DNA of 64,000 bases from Ctenosaura bakeri (taxonomy: Eukaryota > Chordata > Lepidosauria > Squamata > Iguanidae), in assembly GCA_948474755.1 (NCBI GenBank), contig CAOLHI010001471.1:186001-250000 (forward strand), written 5' to 3'. Each line of letters begins with the position of its first letter. Position 1 is the stretch's first letter. Of the stretch, positions 45,219 to 55,665 are shown in pieces. The notes under the pieces are model-generated. The model had not been told where the DNA came from, ran no database searches, and saw only the letters and a list, made by a program, of their open reading frames with translations. Position numbers and translations under genes: made by a program.

Positions 45219-46125
45219 ATCTGCAAGCAAGTGAAGAAGTTTTGGGTGATGATACATGGACTGATGAAAGATATTTTAAAGAAAAAGATTCAACTCAAAC
45301 CTGAACTTTTTAAAATTGGGTTTGATAGATGACTTCAATAAGAAGTTGGGAAGCAAATTGTGCTGGATATGGATGGGGTTTGACAGGAAATAATTTTTAA
45401 TTCATGGTAATATGATAGCAAGAAGGAGAAAAATCAGAGAAATATCATGGAACATGTAAAGTTGGGTTGAAATGCAGGAACTATCTTGGTACTGTGAAAA
45501 ATTTGTTGTGATGCATAATGATAGTATGTCAATGATATAACAGTTTATGTAATCCAGAGAGGAGTGGAGGATAACTGTAACAATTCGGTAAATGTACAGT
45601 GAGAAATGTATGTTTTATATGGTGAACTATAATAAAATCATATTAAAAAAAAATAAGTTGGGAAGGATTCTGCAATACATGCAAGAGTGCTGTACACACA
45701 GACATGGAAAGATGCAGCTATTCTTTCGCAAGATGACTGACTAGTGAAGACGTTGAATTTGGCAGAAATGGATAAGTTAACTGTTTTAATTAAGGAAGAA
45801 CTTTTGGATAAATTAAGAACTACTGGGATAAATTGATCATATATTTAAGAGATCATTGAGGAAAAGTCTATTATTGTTTTTGAAAGTTAATTAGCAGTTA
45901 TTACAAATGGGCTGTAGTATATTTTGTAGGTTATCTTAGAACCAACTGTTGGTGAGTTGGAAGTCTTTTTAATATATTTATTAGCCCCTTTTTTAGTTTA
46001 GTCTCATTTGGTGTAGTTTAGATAGACTAGTAGTAGGCTGGTTGTTTGAATTTTATTATTGTATGTCTTGATCCTTTGAATGTTTTTAAATATTCAATAC
46101 AAGTTTTAATAAAAATATTTTAAAA
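45219..46125 (+). mobile_element. 5'-truncated L1 (ORF2 end and 3' UTR)
   Basis: The target duplication ataattctatgattccc (17 bp, identical) lies at 45202-45218 and 46126-46142. The first frame reads VKKFWVMIHGLMKDILKKKI, then LKPELFKIGF, an L1 ORF2 C-terminal motif. After an internal insertion the next ORF2 block follows (ARILQYMQE..., then LNLAEMDKLTVLIKEELL-like text at about 45755-45810). It then runs through an AT-rich 3' UTR to ttttaataaaaatattttaa. Not functional. Confidence 0.8.
45354..45654 (+). mobile_element. Poly(A) retro-insertion inside the L1
   Basis: It splits L1 ORF2 text and ends aataaaatcatattaaaaaa. The flanks aagttgggaag at 45343-45353 and 45655-45665 are an 11-bp target duplication. 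Content looks like an L1 3' UTR but is not diagnostic. Confidence 0.65.
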
Positions 46126-46204
46126 ATAATTCTATGATTCCCCTTTAACTGTCATAGCTGAATCCTGTGGAAGCCTGGGCTTTGTTGTTTGGTGAGGCAT
46201 TACA

Positions 46205-46686
46205 GTCCAGGTTCATCTCTTCCCATATAGTCTATCCCACACACTCAGTTCCTCTGGGGGACATGTAATTCAACTGGCCAGGACCAGACTGGCAACAGTC
46301 ACCGAGAGGACTTTTTCTTCAGCCACTCCTAGACTGTGGAATGATCTGCTGGAAGAGATTCAACAGCTGAATATGTTGTCCAAATTTAAAACAGCATTAA
46401 ACAGCAGTCTCTTCTAGCAAGCTTATCTTGTTGATTTTAAATGGTGAATTTTAACAATGAATTTTAAATACATATTGCCTGGTTTTAGGTATTTTCTCTT
46501 TTAATATGATCTGCATTTTAACTACTGTCTTAATTGATGTTCTGTTTTTAACTGTTAGATTACAATCTATTGTTGTCCCCTACCTCAGTCCATTTGGGAG
46601 AGGCAGGAAAGAAATCATGATAATCATGATAAGAAATCATGATAACGATAATGATAATGATAACAATAACAATAATGATAATGATA
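46205..46686 (+). mobile_element. L2-like LINE 3' end inserted in the MITE
   Basis: gagaggactttttcttcagc, then ctcctagactgtggaatgat, is the terminal ORF2 block (FSSATPRLWNDL-like). The 3' UTR ends atttgggagaggcaggaaag, followed by a gataat repeat at 46617-46686 that serves as the LINE tail. Confidence 0.65.
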
Positions 46687-46800
46687 GCTCTCTGGCTGAA
46701 AATTCTAAATACCCCATGCAAAGACCCAGAATTCCATAAACGGTAGACTTGGCAGTTCTAATAGAATCATGGCACTATAACTGTGTTTTCTGCAAGAGTC

Positions 46801-47027
46801 CTCGGAACCTGCAACACCAACTGAAAATGCTTTTCTTCTCCATCTCCTTCCCTGTACAAGGTAAGAACAACAATTCTCAGAAATCCTCATTTCCTGGAAG
46901 CACCACCTGGAAGCATTTCACTTCCTCTCAACCCTTCCCTCAATGATACTTAGTTCCTGGTTGAACTGCCAGGTGGAAAATCTCCTGCCCAGTGCTTTGG
47001 GCAAGACTTCATGGCATGTAGTCTGAC
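46801..47027. other. Unassigned sequence
   Basis: Nothing recognised. Confidence 0.5.
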
Positions 47028-47030
47028 ACA

Positions 47031-47254
47031 GGTCCCTACCACACTACATTGTTATAGTGCTATTACTCCACTTTAACTGCCTTGTCTGCACCCTGTGGAA
47101 TTCTGGGGTTTGTAGTTTGGTGAGGCACTGGAGCTCTCTGGCTGAGAATTCTAAATGCCTCTCCCTAAACTGCAAATCCCATGATTCCATGCAATATTGC
47201 CATGGCATTTAAAGTGGATTAATAGTGCTATAACAGTGCAGTGTTATAAGGCCC
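47031..47254. mobile_element. Foldback MITE, family A, with ACA target duplication
   Basis: ggtccctaccacactacatt at the left and cagtgcagtgttataaggccc at the right are inverted ends, with ACA at 47028-47030 and 47255-47257. The interior has tttggtgaggcactggagct and ctgagaattctaaatgcctc. Confidence 0.8.
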
Positions 47255-47319
47255 ACAGTCTTGGCCACAGAGGATTGTGGACAGAGGAATCTGTCTGCAA
47301 CCCATTTCAGTCCCAGAGC

Positions 47320-47370
47320 TTACAAAAATTACTTTGAGGACTATAATTCCCAGAACCCTTTGCCAAAACA
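47320..47370. mobile_element. Half of a family-B foldback element
   Basis: aaaaattactttgaggacta, then taattcccagaacc, matches one arm of the element at 3690. Confidence 0.45.
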
Positions 47371-48230
47371 ATGCATCAAAGGCTAGTTTTAAAAATATCT
47401 TTTCCAGGCTATGAACAGAACAGTGCATTTGAGTCTATACTGCTGTTTTGCTGCAATGCCAGCTAAAGTGAACGAAGTGTTGGAAAAGATCCCACCACCC
47501 AGACAGCTGCAAATCAAGTAATCATGCTAAAAAGTGATGCAAATTGTCCACACTGACCCTTTGGTTTGGGCTATTACACAACAAAAAAGTAATGGAACCA
47601 TACAAACATCTAACCATTTTTGAAGATGATCACGTGCCCTCATTAGTTTATTTAACAAGAACTAGTGGAGGCAGAATGTCACAGCTATTTGGAGTATATC
47701 CCTTCCCAAGTTTTTGAACAGCAGCTCTTTTTGCGTCAAGGGCAAAACAACACACATAGAAAAGATAATTAGATCCTCATCTATTTAAAACTTAGAGACA
47801 GACTCGAGGGGAAGCTATTGTTCCCTGATATTTCAATAGCCTAATTAGGTTTGGGAAGCTTCCTCATCAACCCATGGCCAAAGGGGCAAGGCTGGAATCA
47901 AGCACGCTTTAGCAAAATACTCCTGTCAAGTCACATTCATGAAGGACAGATGGTACAAAAAATGGAAGGGGAGCGCTAATAAATTGTCATTTTCAAGGTA
48001 TCCAAAAGAGGGAAGAAAACCTGCCAGCTGATTTTTTTCCACAACCAGCAGCAAAAAATGAATTTTCCCCCTGCCTAGCTCAATGAATTCTGAGTACACT
48101 GTCTGAGATGGTATTTTTGAACTTTTTAAAAGAAAAGGATATGAAATATCCTTTTCGGAGCTGCCATACAGGTGCCACTCTCTACCTTTTCTGCAGCCTG
48201 TCAGAATTCCTGAACTTTTAACAGTTGCAT
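47371..48230. other. Unassigned sequence
   Basis: No exon or repeat recognised. Confidence 0.5.
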
Positions 48231-48436
48231 TGTTGTTTTGTTGTTGTTCCTATGTGCCTTCAAATTGTTTCCAACTTATGGCGATCCTGTGGCAAACCTA
48301 TCATGGGGTTTTCATGGCAAGATTTATTCAAATGAGTTTTGCAATCACCTTCTTCTTAGGCTGCGAGAAGGTGACTTGCTCAAGGTCACCCAATGGGTTT
48401 CCATGGCTAAGCAGGGATTTAGATCCTGGGAGTGAC
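48231..48436 (-). mobile_element. Sauria-type SINE
   Basis: Reversed: gttttgttgttgttcctatg, aacttatggcgatcctgtgg, ggttttcatggcaagattta, aggtcacccaatgggtttcc and gggatttagatcctggg. The head is lost where the MITE follows. Confidence 0.9.
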
Positions 48437-48444
48437 GTATTTAA

Positions 48445-48646
48445 GGGCCCTTCCATATTACCCTGTTATAGTGCTATGATTCCACTATCAACTTCCTATG
48501 GAATCCTGGGATTTGCAGTTTAGGGGTGGGCATTTAGAATTCTCAACCAGAGAGCTCTTTGGCCTCACTAAACTACAAACCCAAGAATTCCAAAGGATGT
48601 TGAAAATGGAATAATAGCACTAGAACAGTATAGTGTGAAAAGGACC
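48445..48646. mobile_element. Foldback MITE, family A, with TAA target duplication
   Basis: gggcccttccatattaccct and gtatagtgtgaaaaggacc terminate the arms. TAA is at 48442-48444 and 48647-48649. Full centre retained (gcatttagaattctcaacca). Confidence 0.85.
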
Positions 48647-48825
48647 TAAGTTTTTTACTCCAAGTCTCAAGTCAAGTCTCAGGTCTCTACCTTCAAGTCT
48701 TAAGTTGAGTCTCAAGTCCTTGCAAGATACGTTAAGTCTCAAGTCTGGGAGTCCACTTTGTAACCCGGCCTATATTCCAGAATTTCTGAACAGAGTTGAA
48801 TGGAGTCAGTTTTATTAATTTAAAT

Positions 48826-49080
48826 AGAGTTGGCTCTCCACATTTGCAAGTTTGCCATCTGCAGCCTTGGAAGTAGGGAATACAGTTCTCCCTCCACATT
48901 AGCGAATTTCACTTTCGCTAATTTGATTATTCGTGGATGCCCGCTGCCCTCATCCTTCCCCTCCCGCTCCATTCTCACCCCACTTGCTCCTTGTGAATGT
49001 AGGGCCTACTGTAGTATTCTTCTTACTTCCCTCTCCTGAAGTTGGAAGCTTTCGTGTCAACGGGTGTACAACGATCTGCA
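48826..49080. mobile_element. Pogo/Tigger-like element, partial
   Basis: tacagttctccctccacatt, then agcgaatttcactttcgcta and gattattcgtggatgc, resembles the left end of Tigger-type mariners. A similar but diverged block (tggctctccacatttgcaag) precedes it. Confidence 0.45.
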
Positions 49081-49214
49081 GCTTCCGAACTGGGGAATAG
49101 GATCCTTCTTAGTCCCTATTATTGAATCTTCAAAAGCTTTAGAAGGAAGGATTCTTCCTTCTCAAGCCTGTTGCCTAACACATTTGCTGTTCCCCTCTGA
49201 GATATGCACCCTGT

Positions 49215-49265
49215 GCCCTGGTCTCCATAGTCATAGTCAAACCAATACACCATGCTGGTTCTCTA
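49215..49265 (-). mobile_element. Sauria-type SINE head fragment
   Basis: cctggtctccatagtcatag, then caatacaccatgctggttct. Only the reversed tRNA-like head. Confidence 0.6.
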
Positions 49266-49307
49266 TAAGAGCTGTTGGGCAGATAGAATTTAAACTTCGG
49301 AAATTAT

Positions 49308-49425
49308 TTCTGTTATCGTTAAAATTATACCCTGCCTTCTTCCCAAGGATGGGACTCAAGATAACTTACAATATTTTAAAAACCAGTACAGATTAAAAAT
49401 ACAACAACAAAAGCCCATGTGGAAG
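49308..49425 (-). mobile_element. L2-like LINE 3' tail
   Basis: taccctgccttcttcccaag, then gatgggactcaagataactt and acaatattttaaaaaccagt. This is the reversed LINE end. Confidence 0.6.
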
Positions 49426-49457
49426 AAAAAACATGCCACAAAACACGCCACATTGCA

Positions 49458-49618
49458 TATTACCATATTTGCTGGCATATAAGACACACCTGTGTATAAG
49501 ACGCACCCCACTATTTGCCGGTGTATAAGACACACTGGCATTTAAGATGTACCCCATTTTCAAACAATATTTTTCGGGGGGGGAAAATGAGTCTTATACA
49601 CCAGGAAACACAGTATGT
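49458..49618. mobile_element. Foldback MITE (family F, tataagac ends)
   Basis: taccatatttgctggcatat aagacacac and gagtcttatacaccaggaaa cacagta are inverted ends. The interior repeats gtgtataagacgcacccc. The TA termini suggest a Tc1/mariner-type target, but this is not proven. Confidence 0.7.
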
Positions 49619-49723
49619 CTCTTTCATGATAGGAAACAATTCACTTGTTGAATTTTTCCTGGAATTGTCAGGAAGGGGAAAGGGGTGAGGATGGCGAATA
49701 TGAGTCTGAGCAATTTCTTTGCT

Positions 49724-49763
<40 letters not shown>

Positions 49764-51099
49764 GGAAAATTCCCATAAGACTTAACACTCAACTCTAAGA
49801 AAAATTGTAGTATACTGGTCCTGACAGAATACTCTATTTAAACAAATATTCCTGTACATAGTTTTGGTCAGCCTTTTGGAAATAATTGAAAGGTTTGAGA
49901 AAAATATACAAACCACTGAATAAGGAAAAGACATAAGCCCTTACAATCCAACTCTTAGCAAAATATAAAATCTGTTAAATCCTCTACTAATTCTTTATTA
50001 ATAACAAAGGCTGACATATGAATAGTTATATTTTCTTATTAAAACAAATGCTGTTCAGTGCAGAATTGCTATTGTGTATACCAAGAAGATGTCCTGATTT
50101 TCGATAGTAGGAAGAAAAACAGCTCAATGCCCTGCAAGTTATATCCATAATTGTATGCAATCTCATGTCTTCATGCTTGTCAGATGTCAAAGGTGATCAT
50201 AAGCAGAAATGAAAGAGCGTTTAATTTCCAAATCTAGCTCAGTTGATAAAAAACGATTTGTGCTGAGGCCAAGAGAAGCCAATTGTAACAGCAAGCCTTC
50301 ACACCCATGTGTGGATTTGACTTTGTGAGCCGATGACTATTCAGCCATCTACTACTGATATACAGCCATAGCAAATTCATTTACACTCATTGACAAACAG
50401 AATTTTGCCTCCTGCCATATGCATTTTCCACTACAGCACAAGTGCCGTTTCTTTCTGACACTCTGTCTTGCAATGACAACAGCAACATTTTTGCTGTCCG
50501 CACTATTTACAGAAGATGAGCTCTTAGACTCAGGATGATCAGACAAATGCATCTGTATGAACTGGGCAGGACAATCATATATTTTATACATCTCAAGACA
50601 GTGCATAATGCTACTCACTTACATCTGACACACAATGCAAACTATGAGAGTTTTTCTGTAATTTTCTGTAATTTATTGTAATTTACATTTCAGAGACAGC
50701 AAATTCCTATTGTATCTGATAGTCTGATGGTCAGATACAATAACCAGCAGTGATAACTACTGGTCTGATCACCAGTGAGAACACTCTTATAACCATATTC
50801 CGATGTTTGTTTCTCCACACAACCAAAAGAAAAAAAGCCAGGGACACATGCTCCCCCTTCTCTCTCCCTTTCCAACATTGCCAGAAAAGACTGAGAAGGA
50901 GCTGAAAGGACTGAACCCAATTACAGAGCTGTGCACAATCAGAAACCTCAACAAAGCAGGGCTTCTGATAATGTGGAGCTCTGTAACCAGGATCTGTTTC
51001 AGATTTCAGAAATAAACTGAGCTCAGTCTGTCCACACAAAAACCAATTCTTCCTTTCAGCCATTTAATATAGAGCAAATTGTTGTAGGAGATCCAGTAG
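49619..51099. other. Unassigned sequence with a (GAAA)n run
   Basis: Apart from the microsatellite listed separately, nothing was recognised. The open frames at 50352-51063 have no protein-like motifs. Confidence 0.5.
49724..49763. repeat. (GAAA)n microsatellite
   Basis: About ten perfect aaag units. Confidence 0.9.
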
Positions 51100-51306
51100 T
51101 TGTTTAGTAAAGTGGTTTGAGTGCTGAACTGTAACTCTGGAAAAGAGGGTCTGAATTCTCGCTCAGCCATGGAAACCCCTGAGTGACCTTGGGCAAGTAA
51201 CACTCTCTCAGCCTCAGAGGACAAATCTTGCCAAGAAAACCCCATGACTGTCTCATTTTAGTGTTGCCATATGTTGAAAAAGACTTGAAAGCATACAACA
51301 ACAAAT
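51100..51306 (+). mobile_element. Sauria-type SINE, nearly complete
   Basis: tttagtaaagtggtttgagt, tgaattctcgctcagccatg, cttgggcaagtaacactctc and gccaagaaaaccccatgact, then the BovB tail gacttgaaagcatacaacaa. Confidence 0.9.
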
Positions 51307-51904
51307 AGTTGCAGGAGAGGAGAACTTTTTAAAAAACTAATGTTCTTAAACAGTTAGAATCAGAAATCCTCACCAGAGATCTACTGGTAGATCCCACACT
51401 CCAGTATAGAGTACAAATATATGTGGTTCTCCTGCTCTTGCCTTGCAAGTTGTTTCTGCTGTACAGATCTTCTGGCATATGCAACACTGCTCATTTCACA
51501 GGAAACATTCTGATTTAATATGGTATGTTTTGCAAGCCATTGTGCTTTTGAAGGTGACAATTTCTCTAAGGAAATTACAGGAGAGCTGACTACTGGATTC
51601 ACAGTGATGAGATCCAGAATGGATGATTGGTGGTTTTTAATCAACTCTCACAAGTAATTTGTATGGGTTAGGAGGAGGTGGCTGGTGAGCATCCTTTGAT
51701 TGCTTCCTGCAAGATTCCAGGTTCCTTCTGCTCTAGGCTTGGCCAGGAACGGAAAAGAAATTTGCATTAACCAAGTCTTCTTTCTATAGATTTGTCCAAT
51801 TCATAGTCTACGAGACTATTTAAGGAAAACGTGTGATTCTTTCTTTTCGTAAATTATACGCACATAAAGGCATACAGCAAAGAAAAACAAAGTGTATGAA
51901 TGCT
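51307..51904. other. Unassigned sequence
   Basis: Nothing recognised. Confidence 0.5.
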
Positions 51905-52200
51905 AAGATGGTGTAGTGATTTGAGTGCTGAACTAAGATTCTGGAAATCAGAATTCATATTCCCACTCAGGACCTTTCCGCACTACATAATTATTGCACT
52001 AAGATTCCACATTAACTATGGAATCATGGGATTTGCAGTTTAAGGTGAGATGTTTAGAATTCTCAGCCAGATAGCTTCAGTACCTCCCAAGACTACAAAC
52101 CCCAGGATTCCATGGAAGGCAGCCATGATAGTAAAGTGGAATCATAGTGCAATGGTTATATAGTACAGAAAGGCTCTCAGCCACGCATAATCCACCCCAA
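51905..52200 (+). mobile_element. Sauria-type SINE head split by a MITE
   Basis: aagatggtgtagtgatttga, then gaattcatattcccactca at 51950-51969. The SINE text resumes gccacgcat at 52180 after the MITE. Only the head and a little of the body are recognisable. Confidence 0.75.
51970..52176. mobile_element. Foldback MITE, family A, with TCA target duplication
   Basis: ggacctttccgcactacata and gtacagaaaggctc terminate the arms. TCA is at 51967-51969 and 52177-52179. The interrupted SINE text cccactca|gccac is restored when the MITE and one TCA are ignored. This shows the duplication is real. Confidence 0.9.
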
Positions 52201-52281
52201 GGATACTTCTGGCTGTTACTTCTCCCAGCAACCATGAGTGATTGTATATGGGCATTAGTATACAGCCAACTGATGAGCTTA

Positions 52282-52496
52282 AATGCCTCAATGGCACCAG
52301 ATCCCATCTGATCTTGGATACTAAGTAGGGTCAGTACTTGGATGGGATACCACCAATGAATACTGAGTGTTGTAGGCTATATTTCAGAGTAAGGAACTGG
52401 CAAAACCACCTCTGAGACTTCCTTGTCTAAGAAAATCCTAGGAAATCAGTGAGGTTGCCATAAATTGACAGACAATTTGAATGTACATACACACTC
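52282..52496 (+). mobile_element. 5S rRNA-derived SINE
   Basis: 52284-52379 follows 5S rRNA order: gcctc...ggcaccagatccc, atctgatcttggatactaag, tagggtcagtacttggatgg, then gataccacc and gagtgttgtaggcta. This includes the internal promoter region. A body (tttcagagtaaggaactggc, cacctctgagacttccttgt) and a BovB-like tail (ccataaattgacagacaatt tgaa) follow. It is a SINE3-type element, not a functional 5S gene. Confidence 0.88.
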
Positions 52497-53697
52497 TTAC
52501 AGCCAACTGTCTTGAGCTGTGTCATGCATAAAGGTGCTACCTTTGGAAGTTTTTTCGTATCTTGCAGTACAGGGGATTCCGTCCTGTTTTCTAGCTTTCT
52601 CTTTGGGGTGCGCAAGTTTTTGTATGTGTTTTGGCATTTTCCCAACAGTTAAATTAAACCAATATTTAAGAAGCTGGGGTTTAACCTCTGATCCACCATG
52701 TTTTTTTTTTTTTTTTTATGGGGCTACCCAGAACAAAGTTCATCACCTTGGATAGCTCATTCAAAGTAAAACCCAGAATGAATATATCACTCCAATGATA
52801 TAGAAGCTGACAGCTGCCATAGGGATTTTGATATAAAATGATTAAAACCAACTTCTCTCAACTGTTCTACACAGGCAAGTTACTTTTTACCAAAAGCTAT
52901 ACATAGAAAGCATATTTTCTGACCTTTTTATTCACTTCTTCTTATAAAATGTAGTTTTATTACTTATTTTCTTTTCTTGCCCACATGGCCTCTTCCATTA
53001 CCTGTAACCTACTGATTAAGTTCCAAAGCTTATGCACACTCAAAACAGAGACACCCCTCCCACACACATAATTATAAAATGTAGGAGAAAAAATATAACT
53101 TTTACCAAAGTCATTAATGCAGCAAGTGAAAGTTATTTCCCATTTGTCAGAGACTTTGGGGAGGTCAAGAGATAATTGGAATGACAGATGAATAGGAGAG
53201 ATTCTCAGCAAGTGAACTGTATTGCAATGAATCAATGTCATTTAGGGAGGCTTTTTTGGAAACTATATCTTATTCAAGTTCCAGACTGTCCTCTTTGCAT
53301 TTGTCTTTCAAAGGCTAAAAATGTACACATAAATTAATATACTAAATGTTGGACTCTTACTTTCCCCTTGGACTAACAGTGCAATCCTATACATGCTGAC
53401 ACAAAAGTGCCACTGTTTTCAGTGCGTGTTATTCCCTATCAAGGGACAAAATAGATATTCTGGAAATATGCAGCAGGCATATTTGGTTTGGTATTTGGTT
53501 TGGTTTGAGTTGCACATATCCATTGTTCCTGAGCCCCAGTGGCTACTGAGAGCTTCTCCCTCCGTATTTCAACTGCCATTGTCATGGCCTCTAAGGGAGA
53601 GAAGTAGCCAGGCACAGCGCCATCATTTTTGGGCTCTAGTATGTTGAATTAAAAATGCGGTGACATTTGCCCCAGTTGAAAATACATTTGATGAGCA
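52497..53697. other. Unassigned sequence
   Basis: A T17 run at 52701-52717. No exon or repeat was named, except that 53545-53610 resembles 54215-54275. Confidence 0.45.
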
Positions 53698-54202
53698 TGT
53701 CACGGGATACCTGGGGAATGACTGGGCAAAGTATGACTCATTCCCTAAGGGACCATGTGGTAAGGGCTGAGTCATGATAGTGAAATGATGGCAAGGGGTT
53801 GCATCAGCTCATGGCCCTGAGTGATGACATGGAAGCAGGTGTGTATAAAAGAGGAGCAGCGATGTTTGCTCTCTGTCTCTGACTCTGCATCTGGTCACTC
53901 TGATCCCAACTCTCTGATCCTGTAACTCTGATGCTGAATCTCTGCCTGTGGATCTGCGTATCCTGTGTACAGATGTATACACTGCAACTGTGAAGATTAA
54001 AACCTCCTGGTATTTTGGATGACAAACTCTGTGTCCGTAAGCTTACCAACCAGTGGGTAGAGGGGTCAGAGCTGATGCTGTAGTTGTACTCTGCTGCACA
54101 TGCTTGTTGCTGTTTTGAAGCTCTGCTATGTTTATGCTTGCCTCTGGGACACTTTTTGTCCAGGGAGGATTTTGTGCTGGTGCTGTAAATCATCTCCCGT
54201 CA
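53698..54202 (+). mobile_element. Solitary LTR
   Basis: Starts tgtcacgggatacctgggga and ends tcatctcccgtca (TG...CA with a cacggga/tcccgt inverted match). A TATA box (tataaaa) is at 53844-53850 and an attaaa polyadenylation signal at 53996-54001. Length is about 505 bp. No internal region or second LTR. No target duplication of 4-6 bp was seen, so the borders need checking. Confidence 0.6.
53844..53850 (+). promoter_or_regulatory. LTR TATA box
   Basis: tataaaa, about 146 bp into the LTR, followed by a CT-rich initiator region. Confidence 0.55.
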
Positions 54203-54573
54203 TAATAGTGGTAAGAAGCCCCTCTCCATGTTCAAACTGCCACTAATATGGCCTTTGAAATGGAAAGCAGCAAAAAACTACTGAACTAAATTCCCACTCC
54301 ACTATTCCTTTCACCTTGTGTATCATGTCTTATTGAGATTGTTAAGTCTGGGAGCAGGGAAGGGTCATAATAATTAATTGCAAGCTGCTCTGGGAACTTT
54401 TATGGTTGAAGGGCAGGGTTTAAATACTCTAAACAAACAAACAACTGATTAACATACTGGGGAGTAGGGATGAACCTCATCAGAAATACTGAGTACAGGG
54501 AAGAAAAGCATGTTATCTTTATATCCCAGTATTAATAGAGACTTCTCCTTCACACACTTGAACAGGTCATAGA
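54203..54573. other. Unassigned sequence
   Basis: 54215-54275 resembles 53545-53610 on the other side of the LTR. Otherwise nothing recognised. Confidence 0.45.
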
Positions 54574-54576
54574 CTA

Positions 54577-54778
54577 GGTGCCTTTCTGCACTACACTGTT
54601 AGAGCGCTCTTATTCTACTTTCAACATTCTGTGGAATCCTGGGGTTTGCAGTTTAGGGAGGGGACTTTAGAATTCTCAGCCAGAGAGATCTTTGGTCTCA
54701 GTAAACTACAAGCCCCAGAAGTCCACAGGATGTTGAAAGTGGAATAATAGCACTATAAGAGTGTAGTGTGGAAAGACC
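54577..54778. mobile_element. Foldback MITE, family A, with CTA target duplication
   Basis: ggtgcctttctgcactacac and gtgtagtgtggaaagacc end the arms. CTA is at 54574-54576 and 54779-54781. The full centre aattctcagccagagagatc is retained. Confidence 0.8.
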
Positions 54779-54781
54779 CTA

Positions 54782-55504
54782 GGAAGGCGGGATGTCTCAG
54801 CCCACTATTCTATCTCTGCTGAATCCACAGGCCACAACTGAGACAGAGTACAGATGGAGGGGAAAAAATGCCCATTGACACTTATCTGTTTAGGATTGCA
54901 AACTAAGCATAAACCTACTTTGGTGCTGGTCTTCTATGTTTTCCACTCAGAAACACACTGGAAGCTATCTACTTCTTTTGTCAAACCATTTAGCAAAACG
55001 TTGTTTTCCCACGTCATACTCTTGGAAACTGGAAGGCAAGACATAGCACAATTTGTACTCTAAACCAGGGGTGAGAAACTGTGTGGTCTTTTTGGACTGA
55101 AACTGCTCTCAGGCCTGATCAGCATAGGCAATGACGAGGAATGCTGGGCTATGTAATCTAGTGGCCATATTGGTTTTTTTTTTAAAAAAAAGATCTGAAA
55201 ATTGTGGTCCAAAAAAGGACAATTTTCCAAGCTCTAAAGTCAGGGAGGTGCCTTTTTGCACCCAGCTTCAGTGAGTAGATCTCAGTATCTAGTAGAACAT
55301 AAAGTATTTTATTATTATTAGTTATTGAAACATTCATACCCCTCATATTATAGGAGCTCAGCCTGACATACAACAAAAATCAATTTTAGCCATCTAAAAC
55401 AGTTTCAAATTTAAAATAATAAAAATTATTTGAAGAGAGAAAAATCATATCAAACAATTTAGCAAATTAAATTAAGTTTAAAATGTTGAAACAGTTTAAA
55501 ATCA
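54782..55504. other. Unassigned sequence
   Basis: 55065-55160 has a weak resemblance to the family-C palindrome (ttggactgaaactg). AT-rich otherwise. Confidence 0.4.
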
Positions 55505-55665
55505 TGTAAAGTCGAAGGCTTTCACAGCTGGAATCCATAGGTTGTTGTGGGTTTTCTGGGCTTTGAGACCGTGTTCTATTAGTATTTTCTCCTGACGTTT
55601 CACCTGCTTCTGTGGCTGGTATCTTCAGAGGACCTGGTGGCATGGAAGTGAGACAGAGTATATAT
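55505..55665. mobile_element. Dispersed repeat, possibly Penelope-like
   Basis: gtcgaaggctttcacagctg, ggttgttgtgggttttctgg, cctgacgtttcacctgcttc and gtggctggtatcttcagagg form a block I recognise as a recurrent reptile repeat. Penelope-type origin is my best guess only. Confidence 0.5.

Larger units (their letters stand above)
45178..46800. mobile_element. Family-A MITE broken by nested insertions
   Basis: The left arm ggccttttcaaccagcacag, then ttataattctatgattccc, is separated by an L1 insert from ctttaactgtcatagctgaa and gtttggtgaggcattaca. After a further L2-like insert come agctctctggctgaaaattc and tagaatcatggcactataac. Put in order, these pieces match one MITE. The outer limits are uncertain by several bases. 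Confidence 0.7.

Noticed and set aside
49724..49763. CRISPR-like or other regular array
   Set aside because: A plain tetranucleotide microsatellite with no spacers. No CRISPR-like array exists anywhere in the window.
52284..52379. Functional 5S rRNA gene
   Set aside because: Too many substitutions, fused to a SINE body and tail, and no T-run terminator after the 5S end.
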